A stretch of 64,000 bases of DNA from an uncultured Clostridia bacterium (GTDB lineage: Bacteria > Bacillota > Clostridia > Oscillospirales > Ruminococcaceae): positions 1-64,000 of the forward strand of contig CALXBH010000072.1 of the NCBI GenBank assembly GCA_944386475.1, in the 5' to 3' direction. Positions 49,304 through 57,257 of the stretch are shown one piece after another (the stretch's first letter is position 1; each line of letters starts with the position of its first letter). The position numbers and the translations under genes are program-made. The notes beneath the pieces are model-generated. The model was not told the origin of the DNA. It made no database searches and saw only the letters and a list, made by a program, of their open reading frames with translations.

Positions 49304-49334
49304 CGCCGCGCTTTTCTTCAGGCGGCGGTTTTTT
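49304..49334 (+). terminator. Possible leader terminator before ychF
   Basis: CGCCGC (49304-49309) pairs with GCGGCG (49322-49327) around a 12-nt loop, followed by GTTTTTT. It lies between the promoter and the ychF start, so it could be an attenuator. The stem is short. Confidence 0.4.
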
Positions 49335-49430
49335 ATTGCGCCGCAGTAAAACCGCGGGACAACAAGAAGGCAGGAATACAACACAGCGTTAAAAACGCAG
49401 GAATACAGCCGGAAAGGGTTGACGAAAGGT

Positions 49431-50525
49431 ATGAAACTTGGCATGGTAGGACTCCCAAACGTGGGAAAAAGCACACTGTTTAACGCGATCACCAACGCCG
49501 GCGCCGAGTCGGCGAACTACCCCTTCTGCACCATTGAGCCTAATGTGGGCGTGGTGTCGGTGCCGGACGAGAGGTTGGATAAATTGGCCGAAATGTATCA
49601 GCCGGACAAATTCACCCCCGCCGTTTTGGAGTTTGTGGACATCGCCGGGCTGGTAAAGGGCGCCTCCAAAGGGGAGGGGCTGGGCAACAAATTCCTGGGG
49701 GATATCCGGGAGGTGGACGCCATCGTCCATGTGGTGCGCTGCTTTGAAGACCCGGACATCATCCACGTCAGCGGGGAGATCGGCCCTGCCCGGGATATTG
49801 AAACCATTAATCTGGAGCTTATTTTCTCCGATCTGGAGATTTTGGACCGCCGGATCGACAAGGCCAAAAAGATGGTAAAGGCGGACAAAAAATACCAGGC
49901 GGAGGTGGACTTCTTAGAGGCTTTAAAGGCCCATCTGGAGGAAGGAAAGCCCGCCCGCAGCTTTCCGTTTACTGAGGAACAGGCGGAGCTTGTCAAAGGC
50001 TTTAACCTTTTGTCCTATAAGCCGGTGATCTACGCTGCCAACATGTGCGAGGACGATTTTATCAACAACATCGACACCAACCCTCACTACCAGCAGGTCA
50101 AGGAGATCGCCGCGGCGGAGCATGCGGCGGTGCTTCCCATCTGCGCGAAAATCGAAGAGGAGATTGCCGACATGTCCCCGGAGGACAAGGCGATGTTTTT
50201 GGAGGAGTTAAACCTCCACGAATCCGGCCTTGACCGGATCATCAAGGAAGGGTATTCCCTGTTAGGGCTTATCTCCTATCTCACCGCCGGCAAGCAGGAA
50301 GTCCGGGCCTGGACCATCACCAAGGGCACCAAAGCGCCCCAGGCGGCGGGTAAAATTCACACCGACTTTGAAAAGGGCTTTATCCGGGCGGAGGTTATCT
50401 CTTTTGACGACCTGATGGCCTGCGGCAGCATGAACGCCGCCAAGGAAAAAGGCCTGGTTCGGCTGGAAGGAAAGGATTACGTGATGCAGGACGGGGATAT
50501 CGTCCTGTTTAGGTTTAACGTATAA
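49431..50525 (+). CDS. ychF: Redox-regulated ATPase YchF
   Basis: This OBG-like P-loop ATPase binds ribosomes. The start at 49431 (MKLGMVGLPNVGKSTLFNAI) gives 364 aa and matches the family; a TTG four codons earlier is less likely. It has G1 GLPNVGKST, G3 DIAGLVKGASKGEGLGN, NMCED in place of the GTPase NKxD motif (as expected for ATP specificity), and the C-terminal TGS domain (RAWTITKGTKAPQAAGKIH to QDGDIVLFRFNV). Confidence 0.97.
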   Translation: MKLGMVGLPNVGKSTLFNAITNAGAESANYPFCTIEPNVGVVSVPDERLDKLAEMYQPDKFTPAVLEFVDIAGLVKGASKGEGLGNKFLGDIREVDAIVHVVRCFEDPDIIHVSGEIGPARDIETINLELIFSDLEILDRRIDKAKKMVKADKKYQAEVDFLEALKAHLEEGKPARSFPFTEEQAELVKGFNLLSYKPVIYAANMCEDDFINNIDTNPHYQQVKEIAAAEHAAVLPICAKIEEEIADMSPEDKAMFLEELNLHESGLDRIIKEGYSLLGLISYLTAGKQEVRAWTITKGTKAPQAAGKIHTDFEKGFIRAEVISFDDLMACGSMNAAKEKGLVRLEGKDYVMQDGDIVLFRFNV

Positions 50526-50562
50526 GGCTGATATTGGAAAGCCACAAAGGGCGGGTGAGCGG

Positions 50563-50895
50563 ATGTCGGTATTAAAAAAGTCGGTCATAGCAGGCGTAGG
50601 CTATGGTGTTTTCGGCAGTCTGGGGCTCGCCTGCTTGTTTTTTCAGTATACAATGGCTGTATTTAACGACTGGGATCAGTATCCCTACCTTTCTCCCTTC
50701 AGCCTCGCTGTGGGAGCCCTTTGCCTGCTTATCTGCGCAGTGATCCTGACTTGGAACATTTGGTTTTTGCGGGAACGGCGGGGAAAAGAAATTCTCCGGC
50801 TGGTTGGACTCGAGGTTTTGCTGACAGCCGTCCTGCTGATCCCCTGCCTTTATGGATGGGACTGGCTGGTTGATTCCATTGGAACCCTGTTTTAA
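50563..50895 (+). CDS. Small integral membrane protein, hypothetical
   Basis: The 110-aa protein has three hydrophobic segments (VIAGVGYGVFGSLGLACLFF, SLAVGALCLLICAVILTW, LEVLLTAVLLIPCLY) with a basic loop RERRGKE between the second and third. AAGGGCGG precedes the ATG. No family was recognised. It lies 37 bp after ychF and may be cotranscribed. Confidence 0.72.
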   Translation: MSVLKKSVIAGVGYGVFGSLGLACLFFQYTMAVFNDWDQYPYLSPFSLAVGALCLLICAVILTWNIWFLRERRGKEILRLVGLEVLLTAVLLIPCLYGWDWLVDSIGTLF

Positions 50896-50947
50896 CAGGA
50901 TAAAAAGGAACTGTTGCAAAATACAAATTACTATACGAACAGGAATG

Positions 50948-50995
50948 AAAAAACACGATTTTTGCATCTATCCAATGCAAAAATCGTGTTTTTTC
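50948..50995. terminator. Bidirectional terminator between 50563 gene and acetyltransferase
   Basis: AAAAACACGATTTTTGCAT pairs with ATGCAAAAATCGTGTTTTT around CTATCCA, a stem of about 19 bp with A/T tracts on both sides. The flanking genes converge. Confidence 0.9.
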
Positions 50996-51063
50996 GCTTG
51001 CGCCAATCCGGCATTTTATTTGCGGCTGCCTCTTTTGCTGTATCCGGATGGCAGCAGGGATTT

Positions 51064-51717
51064 TTACCCTTCCAAAATCTCTTTTACCGTTTTCTTGACG
51101 GCGTTAAGATCGCTGCTGCACAAAACAGGCAGAAATTTTGCCAGCCGTTCCGGCGCAAAGTCCCACCAGCGCAGCTTGAGCAGCAGCCCGGTCAGCTCCT
51201 CATCAAACCGCTTCCGGATCGGTTTCGCCGGATTTCCGCCCACCAGTGTATAGGGCTCCACGTCTTTTGTGACCACTGAATAGGCGGCGACAATGGCGCC
51301 GTCGCCGATTTTTATCCCCGGCATAATCACGCTCTTCCGGCCAATCCACACGTCGTTGCCCACCACGGTATCCCCTTTAAAGGGAAGCTGGGAAAGATGA
51401 GGCGGCGTATTTTCCGCCCAGGCGCCGCCGAAAACATGGAAGGGGTAGGTGCTCACACTGTTAAGCCGGTGGTTGGCGCTTCCCATGATAAACGTAACAC
51501 CGCTGGCAAGAGCGCAAAACTTTCCGATAATAAGCCGGTCTCCGAATTCCGGCCAGTTAAACAGCACGTTGTTTTTCTCAAACCCGGTAGGATCCACCGG
51601 ATCGTCGTAATAGGTGTAATCGCCTACCACAATATTCGGCGCTGTAATCACATTTTTAATATAACAGGACGTTTTATATTCGTTGGGAAAGATTTCGTCG
51701 GGGTTTGGAATCTTCAT
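51064..51717 (-). CDS. Xenobiotic acyltransferase, Vat/CatB-like (left-handed beta-helix)
   Basis: The 217-aa protein fits the hexapeptide-repeat acetyltransferases that inactivate streptogramin A (Vat) or chloramphenicol (CatB). Marks are YTYYDDP near the N-terminus, FIMGSANHRLNSVSTYPF with the catalytic His, GNDVWIGRKSVIMPGIKIGDGAIVAA (in part) and VGGNPAKPIRKRF. AAGGAG precedes the ATG. A 25-aa leader ORF ends inside that ribosome site. Whether it gives resistance cannot be told from sequence. Confidence 0.88.
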   Translation of the reverse strand: MKIPNPDEIFPNEYKTSCYIKNVITAPNIVVGDYTYYDDPVDPTGFEKNNVLFNWPEFGDRLIIGKFCALASGVTFIMGSANHRLNSVSTYPFHVFGGAWAENTPPHLSQLPFKGDTVVGNDVWIGRKSVIMPGIKIGDGAIVAAYSVVTKDVEPYTLVGGNPAKPIRKRFDEELTGLLLKLRWWDFAPERLAKFLPVLCSSDLNAVKKTVKEILEG

Positions 51718-51729
51718 ATATAAATCTCC

Positions 51730-51807
51730 TTATCTGTTTGCTTTATCACCTCCGGCCGTATTTTCTAATCCCGTTGCTACTGCTTTCTTCTTTCGCATTT
51801 CCTTCAT
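51730..51807 (-). CDS. Leader ORF (25 aa) before the Vat-like gene
   Basis: ATG at 51807, GGGAAGGCG at 9 bp spacing, product starting MKEMRKKKAVATG and ending GGDKANR. The stop TAA (51732-51730) overlaps the AAGGAG site of the acetyltransferase gene. Too short to recognise; a regulatory or translation-coupling role is likely. Confidence 0.5.
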   Translation of the reverse strand: MKEMRKKKAVATGLENTAGGDKANR

Positions 51808-51852
51808 TTTCTATCGCCTTCCCATAAGATTATCAGGGGATATTGTATCTTT

Positions 51853-51881
51853 AGTCTATCCCAGCCTGGTCATAAAGTCAA
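51853..51881 (-). promoter_or_regulatory. Putative promoter of the Vat-like gene
   Basis: On the minus strand TTGACT (51876-51881), a 17-bp spacer and TAGACT (51853-51858), about 45 bp ahead of the leader ORF. Confidence 0.55.
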
Positions 51882-51910
51882 TGAATCAGCCAATATCCCC
51901 CCATATTGCA

Positions 51911-51944
51911 AAAAAAGAGCTTCCCCGCAGGGAAGCTCTTTTTA
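51911..51944 (-). terminator. Terminator of the HZS-like operon
   Basis: AAAAAAGAGCTTCCC (51911-51925) pairs with GGGAAGCTCTTTTT (51930-51944) around CGCA, with a T-run on the minus strand. It lies about 30 bp after the stop of the 1,754-aa gene. Confidence 0.9.
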
Positions 51945-51975
51945 TTTAGCCGTCAGGCTTTATTAATTCGCGAAA

Positions 51976-54900
51976 CTATTTCCGTTTCCGTTTGCCGACA
52001 ATCACAAGCAATCCAAGTGCTGCGCCAGCGCCCAGCAGGGCGATGTCAAACACAGGATTGTGGCCTGTGACAGGAACCTTGACGTCATCGCCAGCTCCGT
52101 CGCCGTCGGTGTCGCTGCCGCCAGGGGTGTTGCCGCCGGGGGTGTTGCCGCCAGGCTCGTCGGTGCCAGGCTCATCTGTTCCAGGTTCGTCGGTGCCGGG
52201 ATCTTCCGTTCCGGGATCGCTGGGCTCAGAGGGCTCAGAAGGATCACTGGGCTCGGAAGGATCGGAGGGTTCACCGTTGATGGAATCATTGAAGGCATCC
52301 AGCGCCGCCTGCAGAGCAGCCGTCGCGTCGTCGATCTCCTGCTGCGAACGGTAATCCAGATCCGCAACCGCCTGGGCGTCAGCAATCGCCGCTGCTAAAG
52401 CGTCTTTTGCCGCCTGGGTGGTCTGGCCTTCACCGTCGCCGACCTCGGTAGCATCCAAGGTCTCCTGCGCGGAAGCGATCAAATTCTCCAGCTCGGTGTC
52501 GCTGACGGTGACAACCGCGTTGCGGAAGTCTTCCACAGCCTGATTGAGAGCAGCGATCGCATCAGCGATCTCCGCGTCAGAGGGCTGTGCGGAATCCGCT
52601 ACTGCCTGAGCGGCAGCAATCGCTTCTTCCAGTGCGTCTACCGCAGACTGCGGATAGTCGCCGTTCTTGTCGCCGATGACAATGTTCTCATCGTCCAGCA
52701 CAGCCTGCGCGTTGTTAATCGCCTCTTCAAGCTGTGCTACGCTGATGGTAACAACCGTAAAGGTGTATTCAGAAGTCTCGCCCTGTTCATTTTCCACGAC
52801 GATTCTCACTTCTACATCCTCTTCAGATTTCGCTACAAACAGGCCATCCGCGCCTACTTCTCTCTCTTCGCCGTTCACATAAACCGTGTAACCGGTGCCG
52901 AAAGCGTTCATCACGATGTTGCTGAAGGTGACGCCCGCCTCGTTGTTGTTAGCGGTAACCGTGTAGTTGTGCGTAGCGGGAGCAAAGTCAGGGCTCATGG
53001 TGCCGCCGGAAACGTCCACGCCGGTAAGAGAAGGCGTTCCTTCGGTGGGCAGCGAGTATTCCGCGTTGGTGCCGTACACTTCAACCTCCGTAAGAGCCGA
53101 CCACTTGTTGGCCTCAGGAGTGAGATAGAGTTTCAGGCTGGTGGTTTTGACTGTATCAGTGCCAAAGATCTGGCTCACATCAAAGGTCTGAGTAGCATGA
53201 GTCGTCTCAATGGTGATGTCTTTTCTGGTGCCGTCAGAAAGCTCTACAGAAGCAGAGGTAAAGCCGCCGTCATGGCCTCCGGACGGATTGGCTTCATCAA
53301 AGTCGCCGCGGATGATGATGTTGAAGCTCTCAACATTTACATCCCGTCCAAAGTCGATGGTATAGGTGGACTCAATATTCTGACTGGGGCCCCAAGACTG
53401 TCTCGGATAATCGCCGTGGCCGTCGCGGTTGTTGACAAAACCGTCGATGGCATTGCGAACCAAGAACTGAGCATTGGTGTTGTTTTCATGCGTTCCTGTT
53501 GCAGTCGCATGAGGATATGCACCCTCTGCATTAGCGGAATCATAGGGGTTCACAGCCAGGTTCTGCACTTCCTGCATCTCCGCCTCGGTGGGAATCCGGG
53601 CGATGACCGTCTGAGTGCTCTGGTTGCGGATAACAGGCGGGAAGATCTGATTCATTTTGTCAGGCAGGGTGTAGGTAAACACGCCGTCCGGCACATAAAT
53701 GAGCGCCTCTTCCATACGGCTGTCAAATGCAAAGTACAGATACTGTACGCCTTCCGGCAGGGTTACCGTTACGGTATCGCCGGTGGCAACCTTCTTATCA
53801 ACTTCCATGACAAGCTGGCCGGTGCCGGAAACTTCTGCAATCTGCGTACCCGCAGCGTTTTTGTAGTTCATGCTGAAGTCCAGGTTAACAGGGGCCACGC
53901 CGCCGTTTGCCTGCAGGGCTTTGGACTGCTCGTCAAGAGTCTCGTAGAAGTCACGCTTGTGACCTTTTTCCTCGTACTCTCTCATATCGTTAGCAGACCA
54001 GTTGTTCGCTTCCTCGTAGTCACCGCGGAAGGGAACGCCCATATCGATCCAGGCCCGCAGAATGTTCAGATCGTCTTCGCTGATTTCAACGCCGTAATGG
54101 TCGTTTTCCAGCATGGTAATCACAGCACTCTGGGAAGAACCGAACTGATAGGGATCCAAAACTTCGCACTGGCTCATAGCAGAGATCCAGTTGGTGATGG
54201 AGTTGGTGGAATTACCTTTGAACTGAACGCCGGTATTAGTAGAACCGGTCAGCACCAGATAAGACAGCGAGTAGTACATTTTCTCACGCTGGCCAAGCAC
54301 CTGGTCGCCTTCAAGCGAGAACTGAGGCTCATCCGCTGAAGCTCTTTCCTGGATGACAAAGCCACAATCCATATACTGGCCACCGGAGGTCTGAGAACCG
54401 CTGATTGCCAACACGTTGGTACCCTGCTTCATGGCATCCATAAAAGCATAGGTAACGTCGATCTTAAGATACTGAGTAGAATAGCCGTCCAGATAGGTGA
54501 GCCGCTGGCCATTCAGATAAATGGTGGGGGACTCGTCGTAGGCAACATTAGCGTAAACTTTATAGTTGCCGCTCTGGATCTTCTGATAGATATCCGAAGA
54601 AATGGTGAAATCTTTCCGCAGCCAGATGTTGCTGGTGTCCCACTTGGTATTGGAAGCGCCACCGGTGAAGCCGTTGTTGCCAAAGCCGCCGGTTTTGTTC
54701 ATCTGCCAGCCGTTGCTGGTAGAAGGCGTGTAATCGGTGGTGTACCAATCCGCCGCAGGCTCGGTGGTTCTAAACGCCCAGCCGCTCTGGGTAATGCCTA
54801 GAACGGTTTCATAAGGCCGCTCTACAGCAGCGGATTTTTCCTCCAGCTTCAGGGAAACGCCCATATAACAACCGCCATCAAAGTTTTCAGCATAGATAGC

Positions 54901-57240
54901 AATGGTGTTCTCGCCTTCGTGCAAAATATCCGCTACTTTATTAGTGATATCAAAGTCTTTATAGGTGGTAATGTAATTGGTATTGTTATTATTGCTCTTA
55001 TCAAAAACCTGTACGCCGTTGATGTAAACCCGAGGATTTTCATCATAGGCCATGTTCAGAACAAAAGAGCTGTTTTCAATCTGCTCCTGGGTTACCGTAA
55101 AGGTGTTGCGCAGGTACAGATATCCGTCTTTGTTAAAGCAATCCCAGTTGGTATTCTGACCGCCGGGAGGGGTATCGCCACCGCCAAAGGGACCTTTACC
55201 CTCCTGCCAGCTGTCGTCATTATAATTTTCCGCCATCCAGTTGCTGTCGGAAATAGCGCTGGAAGACTGATAGTACTTAAAGGTGCTGTCCTTTGCCATA
55301 ATAACCGTTGCGTCATCTGCGGTATCACTATCAACAACCTGGGCGTTGATCATCTGTTCCGCTGCAGCAGTGTCGTTATGGCAGCTAACACAGCTCTTAT
55401 CCAGGATAGGCTGTACCATTTCGGTATAGCTGAATCCTTCGCCGTTGTTGGAAAGGTACTCTGCATATTCCTCGTCGGTCATGTTCATCCAGCTTTCCTG
55501 CTGAATGGACTGAACGCCCTTTCTCATGGCATCCGTAACCTGAGAACCGGAGGGAGGAACGGTGTTCTTATCCTCGTGGCAGCCCACGCAGGAGAAGGTT
55601 TCGCCGGGCATCAGGGTGGACCAGCTTCTCATGGACTGCACAACCTCGTTGTTTTCATCCAACAGCTGGAAGTACAACGGGGTATCCGCCGGCGCCGAGA
55701 ACATGACGGAACCGTCTGCCTCTACTGGCACCACGCCAAGTATTCGCTTGACGTCCCACGCGCCGTTACCGGTTGACACCGGCGTAAACGGGTCGGAGGT
55801 ACCGGTACCGGAACCCTGGTTTGCACCAACCGCAGAGGTACGGAATTCCAGCGCGACAACACGCAGGTATTTGATATCGCCGTTTGCCGCACGGTCATAG
55901 CCTTCCATACCTTCGCCGGCGTATACATCGCCAACGTAGTAGGTGCCGGTGTTGCTGGCATAGTTCACCATGCTGGGACGGCTGAACAGGTCGCGCTGCA
56001 TGATCGGGACGATCTGGGAAGCAGCAACAGTACCGGTAGCCGCACAGATTTCGGTTTTCTCGCCGGTTTCGGTGTTCATGTAGTAAATGCCGAAACGGGT
56101 GTTCGCCTTGTTGTTGGAATCCCAGCCGTCAGGAGCATAGGAAACCAGGAACTCATGATCGTTTAACGCATAAGGATACCGATAGAGCGGACCGCTCTGG
56201 TTGCGGTCGTCCACGTTGTGCTCGCTCTGGATACCTTCGTCGTTGGGGAATGCATAGGTGATGGCGTCATCGTCGTTTCTGCCTTCGGCAGTGTCGATGA
56301 TGACCATCTTGCCGGCCTGCCATACATGGTGGCCGCTTTCGATGGCAACATATTTAGAGTTGGTCCCAGGGATTTCACGGGCATGGAGCAGGGTGGTGGT
56401 ACGGCCGGTGCCGTTGCCCCACAGCTCGGTCTGGTTGGTGCCGTCCTGCTGCATCTGGAACAGGCCCTGGATAAACATCTGGTTACGGTCGTTGTAGTCC
56501 CAGCGGGTGTAGATCACACGTCCGTCGCTGGTGACGGTAGGATAGGTGGTGTGAACCTGATCGTATCCCACACGGGTGATGTTGCTGCCGTCTGCATCGC
56601 AGATGTACAGGTTGGAAACCGGCACATGCCAGCAGTCGATGTTCTGGATAATACGGGAGGAGCTGAAGACAATCTTGCCGTTGGGCAAAAACTTGCCTTC
56701 AAAGTCCGCAACACCCGAACCATAGGTAAGCTGTTTCAGTGTAGACTCCGGATTGGCAACCGTCAAATCCATGGTGTACAGATGATAGTCATCTGCAGAA
56801 TTTTCTCTGTAGGAGAACAGAACAGTAGTGCCGTCTGCGGAAACATCCGGGTCACGGATGACGCCGGTATTGGTAGAGAGCAGCACGGTCTCGGTGGTCT
56901 CAAGCTGACCGGAAGCGGTGGTTTCCACATCCAGCCGGATCAGCTGAGCGCCGGGACGGAAGCTGATGTCGCCGCCGTCGTTTCCTTCAGGGCCATGCTG
57001 GCCGTTCATTTCATCGCTTAAGCCCTCGGTATAAGCGTAGTGGGAACCGCCCAAAGGCTTGTTGCGCACCACGATGTAGCTGTTTGTCAAATCGGTGATC
57101 GAGCTGTAATCGCCGCCGACGTTGCCAACAACATTGGTCGTTCTGGATACCGATTCCGCAATCGAAGAAAGGGGAGCGATAACCGAAAGGACTAAAGTCA
57201 ACGATAAAACAATTGACCAGATTCGTTTCTGTTTTTTCAT
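51976..57240 (-). CDS. HzsA-like (hydrazine synthase alpha-like) wall-anchored di-haem protein
   Basis: 1,754 aa, exported by an N-terminal signal peptide. Rough domain order: TolB/PD40-type propeller (about 90-480, PDVSADGTTVLFSYR); haem domain with VPVEADGSVMFSAPADTPLYFQ, SMRSWSTLMPGETFSCVGCHE and CxxCH at 551-555; second CxxCH at 617-621 (KSCVSCHND); two inserted jelly-roll modules (about 645-800 and 815-950); an HzsA-type C-terminal segment ending AWIDMGVPFRGDY (about 1065); an F5/8-type discoidin module (about 1235-1400); a cadherin-like module; two FIVAR-like helical repeats (about 1500-1650); a Glu/Ser/Pro/Gly-rich spacer; and VPVTG plus membrane segment plus KRKRK, a sortase-like anchor. 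True HzsA is about 800 aa, so this one is enlarged. It is last in an operon with an HzsBC-like gene 17 bp upstream. Substrate unknown. Confidence 0.85.
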   Translation of the reverse strand: MKKQKRIWSIVLSLTLVLSVIAPLSSIAESVSRTTNVVGNVGGDYSSITDLTNSYIVVRNKPLGGSHYAYTEGLSDEMNGQHGPEGNDGGDISFRPGAQLIRLDVETTASGQLETTETVLLSTNTGVIRDPDVSADGTTVLFSYRENSADDYHLYTMDLTVANPESTLKQLTYGSGVADFEGKFLPNGKIVFSSSRIIQNIDCWHVPVSNLYICDADGSNITRVGYDQVHTTYPTVTSDGRVIYTRWDYNDRNQMFIQGLFQMQQDGTNQTELWGNGTGRTTTLLHAREIPGTNSKYVAIESGHHVWQAGKMVIIDTAEGRNDDDAITYAFPNDEGIQSEHNVDDRNQSGPLYRYPYALNDHEFLVSYAPDGWDSNNKANTRFGIYYMNTETGEKTEICAATGTVAASQIVPIMQRDLFSRPSMVNYASNTGTYYVGDVYAGEGMEGYDRAANGDIKYLRVVALEFRTSAVGANQGSGTGTSDPFTPVSTGNGAWDVKRILGVVPVEADGSVMFSAPADTPLYFQLLDENNEVVQSMRSWSTLMPGETFSCVGCHEDKNTVPPSGSQVTDAMRKGVQSIQQESWMNMTDEEYAEYLSNNGEGFSYTEMVQPILDKSCVSCHNDTAAAEQMINAQVVDSDTADDATVIMAKDSTFKYYQSSSAISDSNWMAENYNDDSWQEGKGPFGGGDTPPGGQNTNWDCFNKDGYLYLRNTFTVTQEQIENSSFVLNMAYDENPRVYINGVQVFDKSNNNNTNYITTYKDFDITNKVADILHEGENTIAIYAENFDGGCYMGVSLKLEEKSAAVERPYETVLGITQSGWAFRTTEPAADWYTTDYTPSTSNGWQMNKTGGFGNNGFTGGASNTKWDTSNIWLRKDFTISSDIYQKIQSGNYKVYANVAYDESPTIYLNGQRLTYLDGYSTQYLKIDVTYAFMDAMKQGTNVLAISGSQTSGGQYMDCGFVIQERASADEPQFSLEGDQVLGQREKMYYSLSYLVLTGSTNTGVQFKGNSTNSITNWISAMSQCEVLDPYQFGSSQSAVITMLENDHYGVEISEDDLNILRAWIDMGVPFRGDYEEANNWSANDMREYEEKGHKRDFYETLDEQSKALQANGGVAPVNLDFSMNYKNAAGTQIAEVSGTGQLVMEVDKKVATGDTVTVTLPEGVQYLYFAFDSRMEEALIYVPDGVFTYTLPDKMNQIFPPVIRNQSTQTVIARIPTEAEMQEVQNLAVNPYDSANAEGAYPHATATGTHENNTNAQFLVRNAIDGFVNNRDGHGDYPRQSWGPSQNIESTYTIDFGRDVNVESFNIIIRGDFDEANPSGGHDGGFTSASVELSDGTRKDITIETTHATQTFDVSQIFGTDTVKTTSLKLYLTPEANKWSALTEVEVYGTNAEYSLPTEGTPSLTGVDVSGGTMSPDFAPATHNYTVTANNNEAGVTFSNIVMNAFGTGYTVYVNGEEREVGADGLFVAKSEEDVEVRIVVENEQGETSEYTFTVVTISVAQLEEAINNAQAVLDDENIVIGDKNGDYPQSAVDALEEAIAAAQAVADSAQPSDAEIADAIAALNQAVEDFRNAVVTVSDTELENLIASAQETLDATEVGDGEGQTTQAAKDALAAAIADAQAVADLDYRSQQEIDDATAALQAALDAFNDSINGEPSDPSEPSDPSEPSEPSDPGTEDPGTDEPGTDEPGTDEPGGNTPGGNTPGGSDTDGDGAGDDVKVPVTGHNPVFDIALLGAGAALGLLVIVGKRKRK

Positions 57241-57257
57241 TATTCTCAGCCCCTTTC

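Noticed and set aside
52969..54339. 456-aa plus-strand ORF opposite the HzsA-like gene (also 58185-59516 opposite the HzsBC-like gene)
   Set aside because: Antisense of well-supported repeat/propeller coding sequence, no ribosome site, no recognisable domain.
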